Positions 49,777 to 58,461 are shown, counted from the first letter of the stretch. The stretch is DNA of 64,000 nt from JAICMB01 sp035295125 (GCA_035295125.1 DATGJP010000027.1:1-64000), one strand, 5' to 3'. A program made the numbers and translations. The notes: generated from the letters alone by a model not told the origin.

Positions 49777-49910
49777 AAGGCAGGTTTGTAACCTGCGACG
49801 GGTCTGAAACCCGCCTTCACCACTTCAACATGCCTCGACAAGCACCGGTAACAAACCGGTGCGCAGGATGCAATCCTGCCTTACTCTTCTCCAGTCTTGT
49901 CCCATTGCGG
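49777..49910. repeat. Cluster of tandem short hairpins; multi-hairpin repeat copy 2
   Basis: Four small palindromes follow one another: GCAGGTT-TGT-AACCTGC, CGGGT-CTGAA-ACCCG, GCACCGG-TAACAAA-CCGGTGC and GCAGGAT-GCA-ATCCTGC. The last two belong to the segment 49841-49910 that is repeated at 5761-5830. There is no spacer regularity, so this is not a CRISPR array. Confidence 0.6.
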
Positions 49911-49941
49911 AAACTAAGTGGCATTGGGCTCCAAGCCTGCA

Positions 49942-51261
49942 TTACCTTAGGGCGCCGATGGTGTACTGAAGCGCGGCATTCTGAGTTTGATAATCATACT
50001 TCGCGTTCAGATTTTCGATTTCGGCCTGGGTCTGGCTCAATTGCGCCTGCGTCAGTTCGACGATGGAGCTGAGACCGAGGTTGTAGCGTCCCTGCGCCAG
50101 GTTTAAGCCCAAAGCGGCCTGCCGGAGGAACTGTGACGTGACGTCGATTCGTTGGAACGCAGTGACTGCACTTGCCCAAGCCACGCGAACATCGCGCGCG
50201 ATGCGCTGCTGTTCGTCGCGGAGCCGCTGATCGGCTTCGAGGGCCCGGTAATTGGCCGCTTCGCGGCGTGCTGAAAAGAGGTGGCCGTTGAAGACCGGAA
50301 TGTTCACGTTTACGGCGGCGCCGGCATATTCGGGAGGAATGACTTGCGAAGTGAGCTGCTGGATGTACGGCGTGTAGCCGGCAGTGCCGACCAGGGAGAC
50401 CGAAGGCCTGGAGAGATCCTTCTCCGCCTCGGCGAACTTGCGCGACGACTCACGAGAGAGGTTGAGGCTGGCCAGCTCCGGACGGTCTTTCATCGCTTGG
50501 GCAATGAGAGCGTCGGGCGCCGTCGCCGGACTTGGCGGCAGCGGCTCATCCGCGAGGCGATAGTTAATCACCTGGTCCGAGCCCATGGCCCGCGCCAACT
50601 CCGCGTATGCTTCGTCCACGGCATCCTCCGCATTAATCACGAGCAGTTTCGCCTCCGACACGCTGACCTCGGAAAAGCTGACGTCCAATTGCGATTTCAG
50701 ATTGTTGCGCGCGAGTGCATTCACCTGGTCGAGAAGTAGCTGGCGAGCGTCTACCGTTTGTTGCGCCACTCGAACCACGGCCTGCGCGCGCAGCACGCCG
50801 TAATAGGCGCGGTTGACGGCGAGCAGGACGTCGTATTTTGTCGCGGTGACGTTCTGCGCGGCCGCTTGCGAATTCAACTGCGAACTCGCCACGAGGTTTT
50901 TGGTACGGCCGAGATCGGTCACGAGCTGATTGAATGTGATGCCCTGGCCATAGCGATTGAAGAGGCGGGAATCCGTCAGGTAGCCGGCCCCAATACGGGA
51001 GCCGATGTTGGCGGCGGATGCCGTCATGTCGCCGGCGATCACGGGAAAGTATGGGGCGCGGGCAACGGTAACCTGCTGGCCCGAATACTCTGCTTCGTTC
51101 TGGGCGGCCAGAATCTGCGGGTGGTTCTTGAGCGCGGCGGTCTCCGCTTCCTGCAGCGACAGCGCCGGCGGCTGCGGTGTTGGCTGCGCCATCACGACGC
51201 CCGCGCATACGACCGCCAGGTAAACAACACGGATCTTTCGCCGATGATTCCTGTTTGGCAT
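49942..51261 (-). CDS. TolC-family outer-membrane efflux channel
   Basis: A 439-residue protein with a signal peptide (HRRKIRVVYLAVVCAGVVMAQ) and two OEP repeats rich in long helices (LSLQEAETAALKNHPQILAAQNEAEYSGQQ; LGLNLAQGRYNLGLSSIVELTQAQLSQTQAEIENLNAKYDYQ). It forms the outer-membrane exit of a tripartite pump. ATG 51261 follows AAGGA; a TTG at 51291 inside the RND gene is less likely. It is the last gene of the rraA-like, adaptor, RND, TolC operon. Confidence 0.9.
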   Translation of the reverse strand: MPNRNHRRKIRVVYLAVVCAGVVMAQPTPQPPALSLQEAETAALKNHPQILAAQNEAEYSGQQVTVARAPYFPVIAGDMTASAANIGSRIGAGYLTDSRLFNRYGQGITFNQLVTDLGRTKNLVASSQLNSQAAAQNVTATKYDVLLAVNRAYYGVLRAQAVVRVAQQTVDARQLLLDQVNALARNNLKSQLDVSFSEVSVSEAKLLVINAEDAVDEAYAELARAMGSDQVINYRLADEPLPPSPATAPDALIAQAMKDRPELASLNLSRESSRKFAEAEKDLSRPSVSLVGTAGYTPYIQQLTSQVIPPEYAGAAVNVNIPVFNGHLFSARREAANYRALEADQRLRDEQQRIARDVRVAWASAVTAFQRIDVTSQFLRQAALGLNLAQGRYNLGLSSIVELTQAQLSQTQAEIENLNAKYDYQTQNAALQYTIGALR

Positions 51262-51280
51262 GCGTGTTTCCTTGTTACTT

Positions 51281-54200
51281 CTAGTGCTCAACCCGAACGG
51301 ACTCAGGCTGGCTGCCTCGCCGATTCCGGTACACCAGCAGGTACGCGGCCGGCACGATATAGACGGTCAGCAGCACCGAAACGGTTAACCCCCCGATAAT
51401 CGTACGCGCCAGAGGAGCGTACTGCTCGCTTCCGGTTCCGAGTTTGAGGGCCATCGGAACCATGCCGATGATCGTCGCGAACGAGGTCATCAGAATCGGG
51501 CGAAGACGTACGCGGCAGGACGTGACGATCGCATCCTTTACGTCCTTCTGTTCCTCCAGGCGATGAGCGAATTCCACAATCAGAATGCTGTTGGACGCGG
51601 AGATGCCGACGAGCATGAGCACTCCCATCAGCGACATAACGTTGAGCGTAGTATGCGTGAGCGGTAAGATCGCCATGACGCCGATGAAGCCCATCGGAAT
51701 CGCCAACATAATCAGGAACGGATCGATGAACGACCGGAACTGCGCCACCAGAATCAGGAACAGCAACACTACCGAAAGCGATAATCCGATTGCGAAGCTC
51801 TTGAACGAGGCGCGCATGCCCTCGACCATTCCACGGAGGTTAACGCGGATGTTGCCGGAGATCTTCATCCCCTGGATCACTTTATCGATCAGGTTCGAAA
51901 CTTTGCCCAAGTCCTCACCCGAGGGCGTCACATAGACGTCCGTAATGGGCTGAATCTGGTAGTGGTCGACCTCGGTGGGCGTTTGCATTTTTACAAGCTT
52001 CACCACCGAGTCGAGCGTCGTGGGCTCCTTGAGACCGGGAGCGCGCAGCGGGATACCTTTCAGGTCGAGGAAGTTATGGATGGCAGGTTTGCCATTCTCA
52101 TAAAACTGCACTGTCAGGAAGTAGTCGTTACCGGTGACGTGATCAACCCAATAGTTCGGAGCGATCATCGTGTTCGAGTTCAGCGCGGTAATGACGTTGT
52201 CGACGATCTCTTTCGGGCTGAGTTGCAACTCGGCGGCATGAACGCGATCGACATCGAGGCGAACAGCCGGATAATCCATATCCTGTGGGATGTAGACCTC
52301 GCCAACGCCCGGCAGCCGCCGAATACGGGCGGCTAATTCCTGCGCCACGTTAAAAGTGCGCTCGACATTGCGGCTGGAAACCTGTACGTCGATGGGCGCA
52401 GGCTTGCCGCTGTTGAGCACTGAATCCACCATCGATCCGCTGGTGATGAAAGACCGCAGTTCGGGATATTGTGTCGCTAGTACGTGGCGAATGCGAGCCA
52501 TGTACTCGAAGCTGCTGGTCTTATGGGACTCTTTCAGGGAAACCTGAACGGTCGCGGTGTACGGTCCGGCGTTGGAAGTGTAGAGAGCGGAGAAGTCGGG
52601 CACGATGCCGATGTTCGAGACCACCATCTCGAAGTCCGCCGGATCGACGATCTTGCGGATCATGTTCTCTACCCGCTTCACGTACTGTTCGGTGACTTCA
52701 ATGCGGGATCCCGTGGGCGCTTTCAAATTCAGTGTGAATTGCCCGGCATCGGTGGTCGGAAAGAAGGCGACCCCCATGAATGGATAGAGGCCTAGACTGG
52801 CTACAAACAGGAGCAGCAGAACTGCTACGGTGATCACCGGGACACGCAAGGCCAATCGTACAGACGATTCGTAAGCGTTGAGCAGGCGGGTGAAACTCCG
52901 GTTGAACCATTCGTTGAAGCGCTGGCCAAAAGCGACATCACCCTCAGCGGTTTCCGCTGTCTCCTCCGGTTGGGCGTGATGAAAACCATGCAGGAACCGC
53001 GCACAGAACAGCGGGATTACCGTCATCGCGACGAAGTAGGAAGCGAACAGGGAAATGACAACGGCGAGCGCCAAAGCCGAAAACAGAAATTTGCTGACGC
53101 CGTAGAGAAACGTCACCGGGAAAAAGACAACGACCGTGGTCAAGGTGGCGGCGAGGACGGCGAGCGTGACCTCCGCCCCACCTTGCTCGGCTGCGACTTC
53201 AGGCGAAGCGCCCATTTCAAGGTGACGATAAATGTTCTCCAGCGAGATCACGGAATTGTCGATGATGCGCGAGAATGCCAGCGCCAGACCGCCCAGGATC
53301 ATCGTATTCACGGTGCTGCCGAACAGGTACAACACCACAAACGTCGCCAATGCGGATAGCGGGATGGAGAGAAAGACAGCAAAGGTAGCGCGCAAGCTCC
53401 CCAGGAAGATCAGGATCATCAAGCTCGTGAGGGCCAGGCCGATGGCGCCTTCATCGCCCAGGGTTTTAATTGCTTCCTTCACGAAGGCCGACTGATCGAA
53501 TACGACGTCGGTCTTGAGCTGCTTGGGAATGTCGAGCAACCGCGACGTCACATCGCGGATGCCATTCACGACGGCGATGGTGTTCGTGTCACCGCCTTGT
53601 TTCATGATCGGCAGGTAGGACGATCGTTGTCCGTCGACGCGCACCACGTTGTATTGGATCTGATTGGCGTCCTTGGCCTCGCCGATATCCTTTACAGAGA
53701 CCCAACGGTCGCCATTCGTCTTGATCGGGATATCATTGAGCTCCTTCACCTGATCGACGAGGCTGTTCGAGTAGACATAGTAGTCGAACTGGCCCATCTT
53801 CACGTCCCCCGCCGGCAGAATCAGATTGTTCTTGTTGATGGAATTGACCACATCCATCGGGCTCAACTGCCGGGAGAGCAACTTGTAGGGATCTACGTAC
53901 ACCATCACCTGGCGGTATTTCCCGCCGAAGGGTGGCGGAATCTCGGCGCCCGGTACCACAGCGATCTGATTGCGAATCGTGAATTGGCCGATGTCGTGTA
54001 GTTGCGTTTCCGTAAGGCCCTCGCCCTTGAGCGTCACCAGGCAGACCGGAAGACTGGAAGCGTCGGACTTCAGCACGACAGGCGGGAGGGTTCCGGGGGG
54101 TAGCCGCTTCAGGTCAGCGAGCGCGAGGTTGGAGAGCTCGGTCATGTCGGCGTCGGCGTTGGTTCCGGGTTGGAAGTAAGCCTTAATGATGCTGACGCCC

Positions 54201-54451
54201 AACAGCGAGCGCGATTCCATGTGGTCCATGCCGCTGGCAAGGGTGAAGAAGCGTTCGAGCGGATTGGTGATGTCGGTTTCGATATCCCCGGGCGGCATCC
54301 CCGAGAAGAATGTGGCGACGATCACCTGCGGCAGATTGATCTCGGGAAAGAGGTCAACCGGCATGCGGAGGACGCTGGTCACCCCGATAATGGTCACCAC
54401 CAGGCAGACGACAATAATGAAATAGGGGTTGCGAATCGAGAAGCGGGACAC
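51281..54451 (-). CDS. RND-family efflux permease
   Basis: A 1056-residue inner-membrane pump with twelve helices and two large periplasmic loops, starting IRNPYFIIVVCLVVTIIGVTSVLRMPVDLFPEINLP. Of the AcrB proton-relay residues, the helix-4 Asp pair is IDNSVISLEN (about residue 398), so the second Asp is Asn; the helix-10 Lys site reads SASNSILIVEF (about 950), so Lys is Ser. The proton path must therefore differ from AcrB. Exported substrate unknown; overall it is nearer to multidrug-type than to heavy-metal-type RND pumps, but this is only by eye. It overlaps nothing and ends 20 bases before tolC. Confidence 0.92.
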   Translation of the reverse strand: MSRFSIRNPYFIIVVCLVVTIIGVTSVLRMPVDLFPEINLPQVIVATFFSGMPPGDIETDITNPLERFFTLASGMDHMESRSLLGVSIIKAYFQPGTNADADMTELSNLALADLKRLPPGTLPPVVLKSDASSLPVCLVTLKGEGLTETQLHDIGQFTIRNQIAVVPGAEIPPPFGGKYRQVMVYVDPYKLLSRQLSPMDVVNSINKNNLILPAGDVKMGQFDYYVYSNSLVDQVKELNDIPIKTNGDRWVSVKDIGEAKDANQIQYNVVRVDGQRSSYLPIMKQGGDTNTIAVVNGIRDVTSRLLDIPKQLKTDVVFDQSAFVKEAIKTLGDEGAIGLALTSLMILIFLGSLRATFAVFLSIPLSALATFVVLYLFGSTVNTMILGGLALAFSRIIDNSVISLENIYRHLEMGASPEVAAEQGGAEVTLAVLAATLTTVVVFFPVTFLYGVSKFLFSALALAVVISLFASYFVAMTVIPLFCARFLHGFHHAQPEETAETAEGDVAFGQRFNEWFNRSFTRLLNAYESSVRLALRVPVITVAVLLLLFVASLGLYPFMGVAFFPTTDAGQFTLNLKAPTGSRIEVTEQYVKRVENMIRKIVDPADFEMVVSNIGIVPDFSALYTSNAGPYTATVQVSLKESHKTSSFEYMARIRHVLATQYPELRSFITSGSMVDSVLNSGKPAPIDVQVSSRNVERTFNVAQELAARIRRLPGVGEVYIPQDMDYPAVRLDVDRVHAAELQLSPKEIVDNVITALNSNTMIAPNYWVDHVTGNDYFLTVQFYENGKPAIHNFLDLKGIPLRAPGLKEPTTLDSVVKLVKMQTPTEVDHYQIQPITDVYVTPSGEDLGKVSNLIDKVIQGMKISGNIRVNLRGMVEGMRASFKSFAIGLSLSVVLLFLILVAQFRSFIDPFLIMLAIPMGFIGVMAILPLTHTTLNVMSLMGVLMLVGISASNSILIVEFAHRLEEQKDVKDAIVTSCRVRLRPILMTSFATIIGMVPMALKLGTGSEQYAPLARTIIGGLTVSVLLTVYIVPAAYLLVYRNRRGSQPESVRVEH

Positions 54452-54482
54452 TGCTGTTAACTTTCCTTGGTTACGAAGTCAC

Positions 54483-55739
54483 TCATTGTCCTTGGCCTTC
54501 CTGGAATTTCACGAGATCTACCTCAGAAGGATGGACTTGCTGTCCTGGTTTCAGGCTGCCGCGGTCGCCTACAACCACCATTTCGCCCGGCTTAAGCCCC
54601 GCAATTACTTCTGCGTCAGAGGAGGTCTGAAGTCCCAGAGTCAGTTTGCGAACTTCAATCTTGTCCGCCGCGTCGACCACATAGGCCGTCGCCTCGGTGC
54701 CCTGTTGAGAGACCGCCTGCAATGGGACGGCGATCGCGTCGCGCTTTTGCTCCAACGTCAAGGTGGCCTCCGCATACATTCCCGGAATCAGTTTGCGGTC
54801 GGTATTGGGAATGTCCACTTCGGTGTGCATGGTGCGCGTGTCCTCTTTTACGTCCACGGAGAAGCGCGCCACCTTGCCGGGGTAGGTCTTGTTGAGCGCC
54901 GGGATTCGGACCACCACCGGGCTGCCGATCCTGATGTCGCGAACGTAGGATTCCGGCACGGGGATCACGAGCCGGAAAAGATCGTCCTGCGAGAGCCGGA
55001 CCAACGGCATCGCTTGCGTGCTGGAGGTTGTGCCGGCCTGCAGCAAAGTGCCCTGGTTCGCATAGCGCTGGGTTACGACACCGGCGAATGGCGCGGTGAT
55101 CCTGGAATAGTCGAACAACACCTGGTCGCGTTCTTTTTTCGACTTCGCGGCATCGAGCTCGCTCTGCATGACCGAAAGATTCGACTTCGACGCTTCGATC
55201 TGCGCTTCCGATGCCAGATCTTTGCCCTGGGCATCATCTACTTCCTGCTGCGCCACCAGGCCGGGTTGCGATTTAGCGACGTTGTCCAAGCGCGTGAACT
55301 GCAAATGCAGCACTCTATGCTGCGCTTCCACGCGGCTCACCTCGTGTTGCGCATGTGTGACCTGGTCGGCAGCGGTCTTAATGGTGGCGTCGTCCTGCTG
55401 CAATTGGAGCTGCAGTTCGGGGATCTCGAGCACCGCCATCACCTGTCCCTTGTGAACGCGCGTGCCGTAATCGACGTTGAGGTCCTTGACATATCCGGAT
55501 TCCTTCGCGAACACATCGATTTCCTGGAATGGTACGAGTTCCGAGGAGATCGTCAACTCGCGGCCCAGGTCTTTTGTCCCGATCTTAACGACACCGACGT
55601 TGGCTTCGGCGGTATTGGATTCCGCGCCTTTCTCTTCGGCGCGGACAGTCTGGTTCCTGCCACACCCAGCCACGATAAAGCCGATGCACGCGACGCTGGT
55701 CGTCAGAATGAGGTATTGAAATTTCACATGTCTCTTCAT
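54483..55739 (-). CDS. RND periplasmic adaptor (membrane fusion protein)
   Basis: A 418-residue lipoprotein: the lipobox IVAGC is at about 22-26. Barrel-sandwich halves (EIDVFAKESGYVKDLNVDYGTRVHKGQVMAVLEIPEL and FDYSRITAPFAGVVTQRYANQGTLLQAG) enclose a long coiled hairpin (DDATIKTAADQVTHAQHEVSRVEAQHRVLHLQ... SELDAAKSKKERDQ), then beta-barrel and membrane-proximal domains. It connects the RND pump to TolC. The ATG overlaps the stop of the rraA-like gene (ATGA). Confidence 0.93.
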   Translation of the reverse strand: MKRHVKFQYLILTTSVACIGFIVAGCGRNQTVRAEEKGAESNTAEANVGVVKIGTKDLGRELTISSELVPFQEIDVFAKESGYVKDLNVDYGTRVHKGQVMAVLEIPELQLQLQQDDATIKTAADQVTHAQHEVSRVEAQHRVLHLQFTRLDNVAKSQPGLVAQQEVDDAQGKDLASEAQIEASKSNLSVMQSELDAAKSKKERDQVLFDYSRITAPFAGVVTQRYANQGTLLQAGTTSSTQAMPLVRLSQDDLFRLVIPVPESYVRDIRIGSPVVVRIPALNKTYPGKVARFSVDVKEDTRTMHTEVDIPNTDRKLIPGMYAEATLTLEQKRDAIAVPLQAVSQQGTEATAYVVDAADKIEVRKLTLGLQTSSDAEVIAGLKPGEMVVVGDRGSLKPGQQVHPSEVDLVKFQEGQGQ

Positions 55740-56473
55740 GCGGTCTGTGGTGGCGCCGAATTACGGCCACCCTCCGAAAGTCGCTCCAGCCGGTCGATGA
55801 GCTCCTGGAATGAGAAGTTCGACGAGCGGCAAAACTCAATCAGCGCTTGCTCTGTTTTTGTGATCGCTTCCGCGGCTGCCGGGATTTCGGACGCAATCGA
55901 CGCAGGGATCAAATGCACGCCGTTACGATCGCCGTGCACCAGATCACCCGGATAGATCTTCACTCCGCCGACTTCGACTGGCTGCCCGAACTCAATGATA
56001 TGCGCGTAAGCATGCGAAACCGTCACGCTTCCCGAAAAAAAATGGAAGCCGAGCCGCTCAACTCCGTCGAGATCGCGAACGGCTCCGTTCGTAACACAGC
56101 CGACGCATTTCATTGCTTGCGCGATGCTGGCGTGAACCTCACCGAGCAACGCGCCGAAGCCAGGCTTGGGGTCGGAATCTTGAATGACGAGCACTCGCGG
56201 CTCCGGCAGACTTGCGACGTAACTCCACCAATCGGCGCGATCGTAGTAGTACCGAATTCCGGATACCGGAGGTGAAGAGGTGCGAACGCGGCCCGTTACC
56301 GCGTAGCCGAGCATCGGCGGAAAATGGGGAAACTGACAACGAACGGAATCGTAGATAAACCCTTCATTGCGCATTCTGACGTTGAGTCGTTCGATGGCAT
56401 TAGAAACAGTACAGGTGTCGAGCCGCGAGAGAGCGTCGAACACTTCGGCCGCCAGGGGCTTGGTTTCAGCCAT
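55736..56473 (-). CDS. RraA-like / HMG-CHA aldolase-family protein, coupled to the efflux operon
   Basis: A 245-residue protein of the RraA/class II pyruvate-aldolase fold. It keeps an acidic residue 20 positions before an Arg-Asp pair (GEVHASIAQAM...GAVRD), the arrangement used by 4-hydroxy-4-methyl-2-oxoglutarate/CHA aldolases, and the late GDLVHGDRNGVHLIP motif. Substrate specificity is not evident; sequence differs clearly from the galC gene at 62697. It is the first gene of the RND operon and shares an ATGA overlap with the adaptor gene. ATG 56473 is chosen; an earlier in-frame start would add 16 unrelated residues. Confidence 0.8.
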   Translation of the reverse strand: MAETKPLAAEVFDALSRLDTCTVSNAIERLNVRMRNEGFIYDSVRCQFPHFPPMLGYAVTGRVRTSSPPVSGIRYYYDRADWWSYVASLPEPRVLVIQDSDPKPGFGALLGEVHASIAQAMKCVGCVTNGAVRDLDGVERLGFHFFSGSVTVSHAYAHIIEFGQPVEVGGVKIYPGDLVHGDRNGVHLIPASIASEIPAAAEAITKTEQALIEFCRSSNFSFQELIDRLERLSEGGRNSAPPQTA

Positions 56474-56547
56474 GTTGGGATTGATGAACCGCTGCAATGT
56501 GAGAGAAGTTCCGATCCCCATTGTAGGGTGCGGGTCGAAATGGTCCT

Positions 56548-56565
56548 ATACCAACGAGTTGGTAT
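56548..56565. promoter_or_regulatory. Perfect dyad ATACCAAC-GA-GTTGGTAT, candidate operator of the efflux operon
   Basis: Eight-base arms with a two-base centre. Expressed as ATACCA-N6-TGGTAT it is identical in half sites and spacing to the dyad at 46581-46598, and closely like the one at 2667-2684. It lies 75 bases upstream of the rraA-like start, overlapping the probable promoter region. Confidence 0.5.
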
Positions 56566-56627
56566 TTTCGGAGGAGTGTCCAGGTAGGGGGTAAGTTATT
56601 CTTGCTAAGGAGGTTAGCGATTCCGGT

Positions 56628-56762
56628 TCACTCTGCAATGCGCCGTTTGATGCGGCGAAGCAGCGATCGCCCCTTGCGATTACGATTGATCGCCGCGGTC
56701 GCAAAGCCCAGGAACGCCAGCATCGCGAACATCGAAATCAGCGTGCAGATGGTGTAGAACAT
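56628..56762 (-). CDS. Possible 44-residue membrane protein
   Basis: MFYTICTLISMFAMLAFLGF followed by ATAAINRNRKGRSLL and a basic tail RRIKRRIAE: one hydrophobic helix and a strongly positive C-terminus, as in small single-pass proteins. There is only a weak ribosome-binding site, and I recognise no family. It lies alone between the efflux operon and the broken SDR gene. Confidence 0.35.
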   Translation of the reverse strand: MFYTICTLISMFAMLAFLGFATAAINRNRKGRSLLRRIKRRIAE

Positions 56763-56874
56763 CGAATGCTCGTTGTTGTTATCGGATGTTGACGGGGCTC
56801 CTGCGATAAGGGAATTACCTATCTAAAGGGCCGGCAAGACCTGAAAGCATCTCAGAGAATTCGGTCGATTGTGC

Positions 56875-57674
56875 TCATCGAAGCGGCGAACTCAGCCCGC
56901 CATCTACGATCATCGTGTGGCCGGTGACGTACGACGCAGCCTCTGACGCAAGCCATACGACGGCTTCGGCGGCTTCTTCGGGACGGCCGATGCGTCCCGC
57001 CGCAACGAGCTCGGTTACACGTTGCTCGAAAGCCTCTCGCAATTTCGGATCGCCGCCCGTAATACGGTCGATTTGCAGGTCAAGCATCGGAGTTCGGAAC
57101 GGGCCGAATGCGATGGCATTCACCCGGATGCCCTGGCGCGTGTATTCTAATGCGGCCGATTTCGTCAAGCCAAGCACTCCGGCCTTCGCGGCAGAATAAA
57201 GAGCCGCTTGCGGGCGCGCCGCCTAAACCGTTCACGGACGACGCGTTCACGATAGCACCACCGGGCGGGTCTTGCGCCAACATCTGGCGGATTTCCTGCC
57301 GCATGCACAGCCAGACGCTCTTCAGGTTGAGGGACAAGGAGTGGTCGAACTGTTCTTCTGTGAAATCGGCGGTGGGTTTCAACGGTTCGTCAACTGCGGC
57401 GGCATTATTAAAGGCGCAATCGAGGCGCCCGAACGCCTCTACGGTGTTCGCGATCAGCCTCTCGACGTCGGCGGCTTGGGAGACATCGGCGAGAACGAAT
57501 CGCGCGGCGCATCCGAGAGCTTCAATCTCACGAACCACAGCTTCGCCGCGCTCTCTGCCTCGGGCTGCAATCACAACACATGCGCCCTCACGCGCAAATG
57601 CGATCGCCGCGGCTCGGCCGATTCCGGAACTCCCCCCAGTGACAGAGCGCGACCTTGCCGTCTAGGCGTGGCAT
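56875..57674 (-). pseudogene. SDR-family oxidoreductase broken by two frameshifts
   Basis: Three pieces in successive frames form one short-chain dehydrogenase of about 265 residues. Piece one starts MPRLDGKVAL at 57674; removing one base at about 57644-57647 restores VTGGSSGIGRAAAIAFAREG, the NAD(P) motif. Piece two holds DVSQAADVERL, FNNAAAV and NASSVNGLGGAP; removing one G of the plus-strand run 57212-57214 restores QAALYSAAKAGVLGLTKSAALEYT, with the catalytic Tyr and Lys. Piece three ends MIVDGGLSSPLR. All catalytic residues are present once both single bases are corrected, so indel error and recent inactivation are both possible. Its start lies within the end of the SRPBCC gene. Confidence 0.78.
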
Positions 57675-58138
57675 AGAGCCGACGCCATCATCTCCTCGGC
57701 GCAGATCCAGAGGATGGACGTCCATTGGGATCCGATTTCGTCGCGCTGAATGGAGGCCTGAGCACCCGACCGCTCCCATCCGCGATGCGTAACCGTAATC
57801 CGCGTGCCGACGGCCACGACCCGAAACTCCACTTCCACCGTCTCGCCGACATCGGGTTTTCGCCCCGGAGACCAGGTGAAAACGAGCCGCCGCGGCGGGT
57901 CCCATGCGATTACGAAGCCCCAGTCGTGGGTCTTGCCGTCTTTGGTGCGCTCGAAAATGCGGCCTCCTACGCCCGGCTGCATTTCGCAGTCTTTGGCACG
58001 TTCTTTGTGGATGGAGTACGATGCGAGCGGCCACCACTTGGCGAATCGTTCGGTGAAAATGCGGAATGCTTCCTCGCGATCGCAGTCAACGTCCACGGCA
58101 CGGACGATGGGTTCCAGCTTATTCTTTTGTTCGAGCAC
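57662..58138 (-). CDS. SRPBCC (AHA1-like) domain protein paired with ArsR
   Basis: About 158 residues from the GTG at 58138, which overlaps the arsR stop by 20 bases. The START/Bet v1-like fold is recognised from EPIVRAVDVDCDREEAFRIFTERFAKWWP, GGRIFERTKDGKTHDWGFVIAWDPPRRLVFTW and VTHRGWERSGAQA. ArsR-SRPBCC pairs are widespread; the SRPBCC protein binds small hydrophobic ligands or acts as a chaperone cofactor. Its role here is unknown. Confidence 0.82.
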   Translation of the reverse strand: MLEQKNKLEPIVRAVDVDCDREEAFRIFTERFAKWWPLASYSIHKERAKDCEMQPGVGGRIFERTKDGKTHDWGFVIAWDPPRRLVFTWSPGRKPDVGETVEVEFRVVAVGTRITVTHRGWERSGAQASIQRDEIGSQWTSILWICAEEMMASALCHA

Positions 58139-58448
58139 GTTTGCGGGCCTCCTTTTCCACGGAATCTGAAAACCCGGCCAGAGCGTCGCGCCACATCGCA
58201 TCGATGAACGCACGCAGTTCCGAGAGCTTCGCCGGGTTGAGAGAGAAGTAATGGCGCGTACCCCGGTGGTTCACTTCTACCAGCCCGGCGTTTTCAAGTA
58301 CGCGCAAGTGCTGGGAAACCGCGGGACGGCTGACGGGAAGGCGATCGGCAAGCTCGCCGACGGTCAATGACCTGCGGCGCAGCAGGTTCAGCACGGCCTG
58401 ACGAGTAGGATCGGCAAAGGCGCTCAGGAGCGCCTGTTGGTCGGCCAT
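58119..58448 (-). CDS. ArsR-family transcriptional regulator
   Basis: A 109-residue winged-helix repressor: FADPTRQAVLNLLRRRSLTVGELADRLPVSRPAVSQHLRVLENAGLVEVNHRGTRHYFSL. The metal-binding ELCVCDL motif of classic ArsR/SmtB proteins is absent, as in the group that is paired with SRPBCC proteins. The palindrome CTTAC-G-GTAAG lies two bases upstream of its ATG and could be its own operator. Confidence 0.88.
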   Translation of the reverse strand: MADQQALLSAFADPTRQAVLNLLRRRSLTVGELADRLPVSRPAVSQHLRVLENAGLVEVNHRGTRHYFSLNPAKLSELRAFIDAMWRDALAGFSDSVEKEARKRARTKE

Positions 58449-58450
58449 GA

Positions 58451-58461
58451 CTTACGGTAAG
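58451..58461. promoter_or_regulatory. Palindrome CTTACGGTAAG in front of arsR
   Basis: A perfect 11-base dyad, directly upstream of the arsR start. The same 11 bases occur on the same strand 42 bases upstream of clpP (19241-19251). Confidence 0.35.

Noticed and set aside
49777..49910. CRISPR-like repeated structure
   Set aside because: The hairpins differ in sequence from one another, spacing is irregular and no cas gene is near; they are ordinary dispersed palindromes.
54429..55955. Open frame of 508 codons antisense to the efflux adaptor
   Set aside because: It covers the well-supported adaptor gene and parts of its neighbours; composition is unnatural (many His/Arg/Leu) and no motif is seen.
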